From positions 1-37,254 of the forward strand of contig JBNJEM010000005.1 in the NCBI GenBank assembly GCA_051745935.1: a DNA stretch of 37,254 nucleotides, given 5' to 3'. Shown here piece after piece: positions 34,501 through 37,254 of the stretch. A program made the translations under genes and the position numbers. The stretch's first letter is position 1, and the number at the start of each line of letters is the position of its first letter. The notes under the pieces are model-generated. The model saw nothing but the letters and a program-made list of their open reading frames with translations, ran no database searches and had not been told where the DNA came from. The stretch comes from JBNJEM01 sp051745935 (GTDB lineage: Bacteria > Planctomycetota > Planctomycetia > Pirellulales > Pirellulaceae).

Positions 34501-34960
34501 CGAAGAGGCGATTGCGAAGGTGAAAGAATGGAGTGAAGAAGCGGGGCGCGACGCGGTCTTTAACCGACGGTTCACGCGCCAGACTTCGGCGGACAAACGC
34601 TTGGCCCCCAAATTGCATTGGTCCGTAGCGCATCCACCTTTGCACGTCCGCGCCATGGTGCTGGCCGACGACACGCTCCTGGTTGCCGGCCCGCCCGACG
34701 TGGTCAATGAAGACCAAGCGTTCCAGCGGCCTTTTGATCCGGAGATCCAAGCCAAAATCATCGAACAGGACGCCGCCTACGAAGGAGAGCGGGGGGCGGT
34801 GCTGATGGGCTTTTCCTCCGCAACTGGCCAGTCGCGGTGCGAACATGAACTTGCCGCCCCACCCGTCTGGGACGGCATGGCCGTGGCCAACCATCGCATC
34901 TACATGGCCACCACCGATGGCAAAGTCGTTTGTCTGAAAAGGGAGCAGGGGGCTGAATGA
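31574..34960 (+). CDS. Exported methyltransferase-like/PQQ-propeller protein
   Basis: A 1128-residue protein starting at GTG behind GGGAGGT. An N-terminal hydrophobic segment (about residues 18-38, ending SQAAA) looks like a signal peptide. Residues about 58-155 resemble a class I methyltransferase fold: GLVVHVNCGNGKLTAAL (motif I-like, CGNGK at 66-70), LPYIDNSVNLLVV (119-131) and EMLRVLVPDGVALI (141-154). The family-like linker IDEWTHYMHDASNNAVADDT follows. The rest is a quinoprotein-type beta-propeller with blades such as LDAESGKILWKT, LDRQTGARKWES, LNADNGQPVWTF and LRATNGDLVWRF. There is no CxxCH heme site. Whether it binds PQQ or any cofactor is unknown. A broken paralogue lies about 700 bp downstream, so the pair probably arose by duplication. 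Confidence 0.88.
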   Translation: MKTRYRQSLFPRVPSLNTLGLVFVFLALTLSMLSQAAAIADEPDQLAADLLASSGVRRGLVVHVNCGNGKLTAALRGGDGDLVHGLARTAQEREKARENLRNQHVYGPVSVDQWSGKTLPYIDNSVNLLVVTGKANVPSKEMLRVLVPDGVALISANEGPGLHIEGQDVEIGGGSWTKLVKPKPESIDEWTHYMHDASNNAVADDTAIGPLRHLQWEGGPRYARHHEFTSSVAAMVSASGRLFSIMDMGSRASIHMPAKWRLIARDAFNGIVLWERPIESWFNHLWPLKDGPAQPPRRLVAAGDSVYATLGLEAPVSRLDAATGKILHAYEGTEFTEEILYSNGQLILLQNNESMNPRGYAPKLMICWDEKRRTMQDSEGYLLKPEKRHIISLDAESGKILWKTDSPVEPLTLAADNDHVYFHDWSQVVCLDRQTGARKWESEPVAPREDMGYVYGPTLVSHDDVVLFADGRRQRKIHAMSKRDGELLWQAPHYRAGHAGSPEDLMVVDGLVWCGKIAGGRDSGAFTGRDPKTGEVKREFTPNVETYWFHHRCHRAKAAGKYILTSRTGIEFVDVREQDWETHHWVRGACTYGILPCNGLIYAPPDPCACYLESKLTGLSALAPGSQRSYPKPAEPVDRLLKGPAYEEPLQAEVESANSWPTYRHDAARSGATPATVDLPLAKGWQTELNGELTAPVVAGRHVYVAEPKTHTVHALNADNGQPVWTFTAGGRIDSPPTVYRGLVLFGAADGRVYCLRATNGDLVWRFTAAPRDMRLVSYGRLESVWPVHGSLLVKDDSVYCVAGRSTMLDGGLKFYRLDAATGKVTSEKVFHDQASPQKDVKVLNMPTALTDILSSDGQMIYMLSQAFDLDGNRLQTTDPELKPLQRATTQLGEGQHLFSPTGFLDDEAWHRSYWLYGKAFSSGCNWWFRAGRYAPAGRMLVFDRDRVYGFGRKPALFVWSHVLENHLFCSAKAADEEAIAKVKEWSEEAGRDAVFNRRFTRQTSADKRLAPKLHWSVAHPPLHVRAMVLADDTLLVAGPPDVVNEDQAFQRPFDPEIQAKIIEQDAAYEGERGAVLMGFSSATGQSRCEHELAAPPVWDGMAVANHRIYMATTDGKVVCLKREQGAE

Positions 34961-35074
34961 GGAAGATGCGTCGGCAGTGGTCCAGAGTGGCTGGGCACGG
35001 AAGCCATACACGTTGGCATCGCGGGAAAACGATTCCCGGATACTTTACCCTATTGTTGCATAAAGACGGCGTAG

Positions 35075-35098
35075 GACGGGTCTCCAGGCCCGTCTTTT
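35075..35098 (+). terminator. Terminator-like left arm of repeat C, copy 2
   Basis: The same hairpin as in copy 1, followed by TTTT, 115 bp after the propeller gene stop. It is a plausible transcription end for that gene. Confidence 0.5.
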
Positions 35099-35187
35099 AC
35101 AGCGCATAAATGTCTTTTTGCGATTGTTTGAAGATCTCACATTTCGTGAGATCTGCGGACACCAGATCAAGTACGATTTCGTACTTG

Positions 35188-35211
35188 AAAAGACGGGCCT
35201 GGAGACCCGTC
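35188..35211 (-). terminator. Terminator-like right arm of repeat C, copy 2
   Basis: On the minus strand the stem is followed by TTTT, one T longer than in copy 1, so this arm could act on leftward transcripts. Confidence 0.4.
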
Positions 35212-35328
35212 CTACATATACTGTTTGCAACGTTAGGGTTTATAATCCACCTGGTGATGCTGGAGTGATGTCTTTTCGAGACAGTATCTTCGAGACGGCG
35301 ATGTATGCGTGAAACAAAGGAATCAACA

Positions 35329-35646
35329 ATGCGTGAGAAAACGGGACGCTGGTTTGTCATCGGCATATTGCTTGGCCTGTTGATGCCGGGTTTACTCGGG
35401 GCCGAGCCGGCAGCCGGAGAGCTCCGGATGGCCACGTTCCAGTGTGACGTGACACCGCCGATTGGGCATTGGCTTTATGTGTCCGAAATTGAAACCATCG
35501 AACATCCGCTACTGGCGAAGGGGGTTTTGCTGGAGCAGGGCGATCGCCGGTTTGTGTTAGCCGCGATTGACTGGTGCGTACTTTCCGGTCAGGCCCGTAC
35601 CCTGCTACGTGCTGGTTCACCTGCCAGTTCTTGTTCGGTTTCATGA
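35329..35646 (+). pseudogene. Truncated ceramidase-like secreted protein gene
   Basis: A 105-codon frame with a signal peptide (WFVIGILLGLLMPGLLGAEP) followed by RMATFQCDVTPPIGHWLYV, HPLLAKGVLLEQGDRRFVLAAIDWCVLSGQA. This is the N-terminus of planctomycete proteins annotated as neutral/alkaline ceramidase-like, normally more than 400 residues. After about residue 95 the similarity stops (LRAGSPASSCSVS) and the frame ends, so most of the protein is missing. The ATG at 35329 has AAAGGA upstream. Promoter and start signals look intact, which suggests a recent loss. The truncated product would lack any catalytic domain. Confidence 0.6.
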
Positions 35647-35658
35647 AAGGATCACGCC

Positions 35659-37007
35659 TTGCGAAATTCATCCATGCTCGCCGCCACGGTTTTGCACGCC
35701 AGTCTCATAATGCTCTCGACAGCTCCGCTTCAGGCACAATCTGGTCGCGCGGTAATCGAAAAATCAGGCGTGCCGGGCGGCTTGGTCGTTCACGTTGATT
35801 GTCGTGACGGCGAGCTAACCGCGCAGCTGCGAGCCACGGAGCGATACACAGTCCAGGGACTGACCACCCAGGATCCAGGTGAAGCGCGGGAGCATATTAG
35901 ATCAAGAAAAGGTTTGTACGGCCCTGTTTCCGTCAGGCAGTGGCAGGGTGGCTCACTTCCGTACGCCGATGACTTGGTCAATCTCGTGGTCGTGTCAACC
36001 ACCGCGTCCGAGGTCGACGGACAAGAAGTGGCTCGCGTCCTAGCCCCGGGTGGCGTGGCCATGATACGGGGCACGCTCCGGAACCCGCCCTCGGTGTTTG
36101 AAACGCGGTCGCTTTCAGGGCTGCAAGGTTGGACGAAATACATCAAGGCTTGGCCCGAGGACATGGATCAGTGGACACACTACCTGCACGGTTCCGACAA
36201 CAACGCGGTGTCCAAAGATACGAGAATCGGCCCGATGTGTTCAAGGATCCCGGCCGTCCATTCGATATGGAGGGCTCGCTCTCCGACATGCTGACCAGCG
36301 ATGGAACTGATCTGTACATGTACCAGCTTCGGTTCGCGCCCGACTTGACCGTCCGCGAAACGCCACGGGTTACCGAGCTAGGGGCTCGGGACATGGGCCT
36401 CCACCTGATGTCGACCCGGGGGTTCGTGGATAAAACGTGGTTTGACCGGACCTACTGGAGCCATAGCAGAGTGTGGCCGGGGTACTACTTTTCCAACCAA
36501 GGTCCCAAATCGGGGCAGATCCTGGTCTTTGACCATGAAACAACCTACGGCGTGAAAGTCTTCCAGAAACGCGAAGGACCATGGTGGGATGGTGGCCTCA
36601 GTCCTCATTTCATTCCGGAAGAGATGGATTACGAGCTGTTCGCCGATGATAACGACAACGAACCCATCCTGGAGAAACCGAAAAGGGAAAAGGGACCGGG
36701 GTATGTCAGAAAAGATCCGCCGAAATGGAGGAGCAATATCCCCGTTCGCGTGATGGGCATGGTGCTCGCCGATGACAAACTGGTCCTGGTCGGCCCCCCA
36801 AACGTGGTTCCAGAAGATGATCCGCTGGCTGCGTTCGAGGGACGCAGGGGAGCGCTGCTCTGGGTCGTCTCGGCGTCTGATGGCGCACAGCTTTCCAAAA
36901 CTAGATTAACCCGCCTGCCGGTCTTCGATGGACTTGTCTCCGCGGGGAACAGGCTGTACATGTCCACCAAATCGGGACGTATTCTTTGTTTGGGAAAGAA
37001 CGAATAG
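35659..37007 (+). pseudogene. Deleted, frameshifted paralogue of the propeller protein
   Basis: This is a second copy of the neighbouring methyltransferase-like/propeller gene. Translation from a TTG (35659, with AAAGGATCA upstream) gives a signal peptide, GLVVHVDCRDGELTAQL, LPYADDLVNLVVV, ARVLAPGGVAMI and MDQWTHYLHGSDNNAVSKDTRIGP. Near 36232-36240 homology jumps to the C-terminal part in another frame (DVFKDPGRPF, SLSDMLTSDGTDLYMY) and continues to 37007 (SGRILCLGKNE). Compared with the intact gene, about 615 residues (residues about 210-828 there) are missing. The first frame ends at 36294, giving a 211-residue product. The intact copy has the same gene order of domains, so this is an internal deletion rather than two genes. 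An assembly collapse is an alternative. Confidence 0.75.
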
Positions 37008-37124
37008 ACGGCGAGGGGGCTCTCCACTGTATCATTGACATCGGATGTACGATGGGACGCCAGAGCCCCTCAAGGGAGGTGCTTGAAGGTCCTGGAGGGC
37101 TCTCATCCGACATCCCGAATCGCG

Positions 37125-37254
37125 TTCCAAGGCAGGTAACCGTTCACGGGCAAAGGACTGATGTTCGCAGGCGTTCCCACGTCCGTTGCACATATTGAGG
37201 AAAGGCTTTTCGAGGTGCAAATGCCACGGGCTTGTCCCGTGGTCCGTTACGTTC
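37125..37254 (-). repeat. Repeat D, copy 3 (runs off the window)
   Basis: Inverted match to about 3178-3300, including the CCACGGG-CTTGT-CCCGTGG hairpin (37224-37242), GTGCAAATGCCACGGG, CCGTTGCACAT and CCGTTCACGGGCAAAGGA. It reaches the right edge of the window and probably continues. The 117 bp before it (37008-37124) show nothing recognisable. Confidence 0.75.

Larger units (their letters stand above)
35045..35241 (+). repeat. Repeat C, copy 2 (MITE-like)
   Basis: About 197 bp, differing from copy 1 at only a few internal positions (for example TGCGATTG for TGCGGTTG). Terminal inverted repeats are TTACCCTATTGTTGCA and the complement of TGCAACGTTAGGGTTTA. It fills most of the 368-bp gap between the propeller gene and the ceramidase-like fragment; the remainder shows nothing recognisable. 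Confidence 0.87.

Overview
The window looks like a Planctomycetota chromosome, probably from the Pirellulales/Planctomycetales side. The evidence is the combination of an ECF sigma factor coupled to a membrane Ser/Thr kinase, a formylglycine sulfatase, a Tat-exported Gfo/Idh/MocA protein, very large secreted beta-propeller proteins, a four-helix-bundle (S23/IVP) gene remnant, and G+C-rich intergenic DNA full of short palindromic repeats. This assignment is inferred from gene content; there is no rRNA or tRNA gene in the window. I saw no CRISPR array, transposase, integrase or phage gene.

Layout. (1) 144-6680, plus strand: addB-like and addA-like helicase-nucleases for double-strand-break processing, separated by about 430 bp of repeat DNA. 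(2) 6819-11544, minus strand: a short GspE/PilB-type ATPase, a Ser/Thr kinase with a polytopic C-terminus, its translationally coupled ECF sigma factor, and a lone RmlA nucleotidyltransferase. (3) 11864-13034, plus strand: a small S4 RNA-binding protein and a metallophosphoesterase, followed by a decayed four-helix-bundle gene. (4) 13605-23380, minus strand: a GT2 glycosyltransferase, a CBS-domain protein, and a complete Na+-translocating NADH:quinone reductase module. Its transcription order is nqrA-B-C-D-E-F, apbE, nqrM. ApbE attaches FMN to NqrB and NqrC, and NqrM is the small Cys-rich maturation factor for the Fe centre. (5) 23859-37007, plus strand: mostly exported proteins. These are a Tat-type Gfo/Idh/MocA oxidoreductase, a sulfatase with a very long charged tail, a protein with two metallopeptidase-like domains (HEFSH module plus DUF885), and a 1128-residue protein joining a methyltransferase-like domain to a PQQ-like propeller. 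Two adjacent broken genes follow: a truncated ceramidase-like gene and a deleted, frameshifted paralogue of the propeller protein.

Most longer gaps hold members of four dispersed repeat families: A (104 bp, four copies), B (about 100 bp, two copies), C (about 198 bp, two nearly identical copies with terminator-like arms) and D (a composite built on hairpins with a CTTGT loop, three copies). One copy of A forms the 3' end of the kinase gene. I found no clearly undescribed multi-gene system. The best candidates for new biology are the exported methyltransferase-like/propeller architecture, the double metallopeptidase fusion, the sulfatase tail and the repeat families. All database-type statements come from motif recognition by eye.
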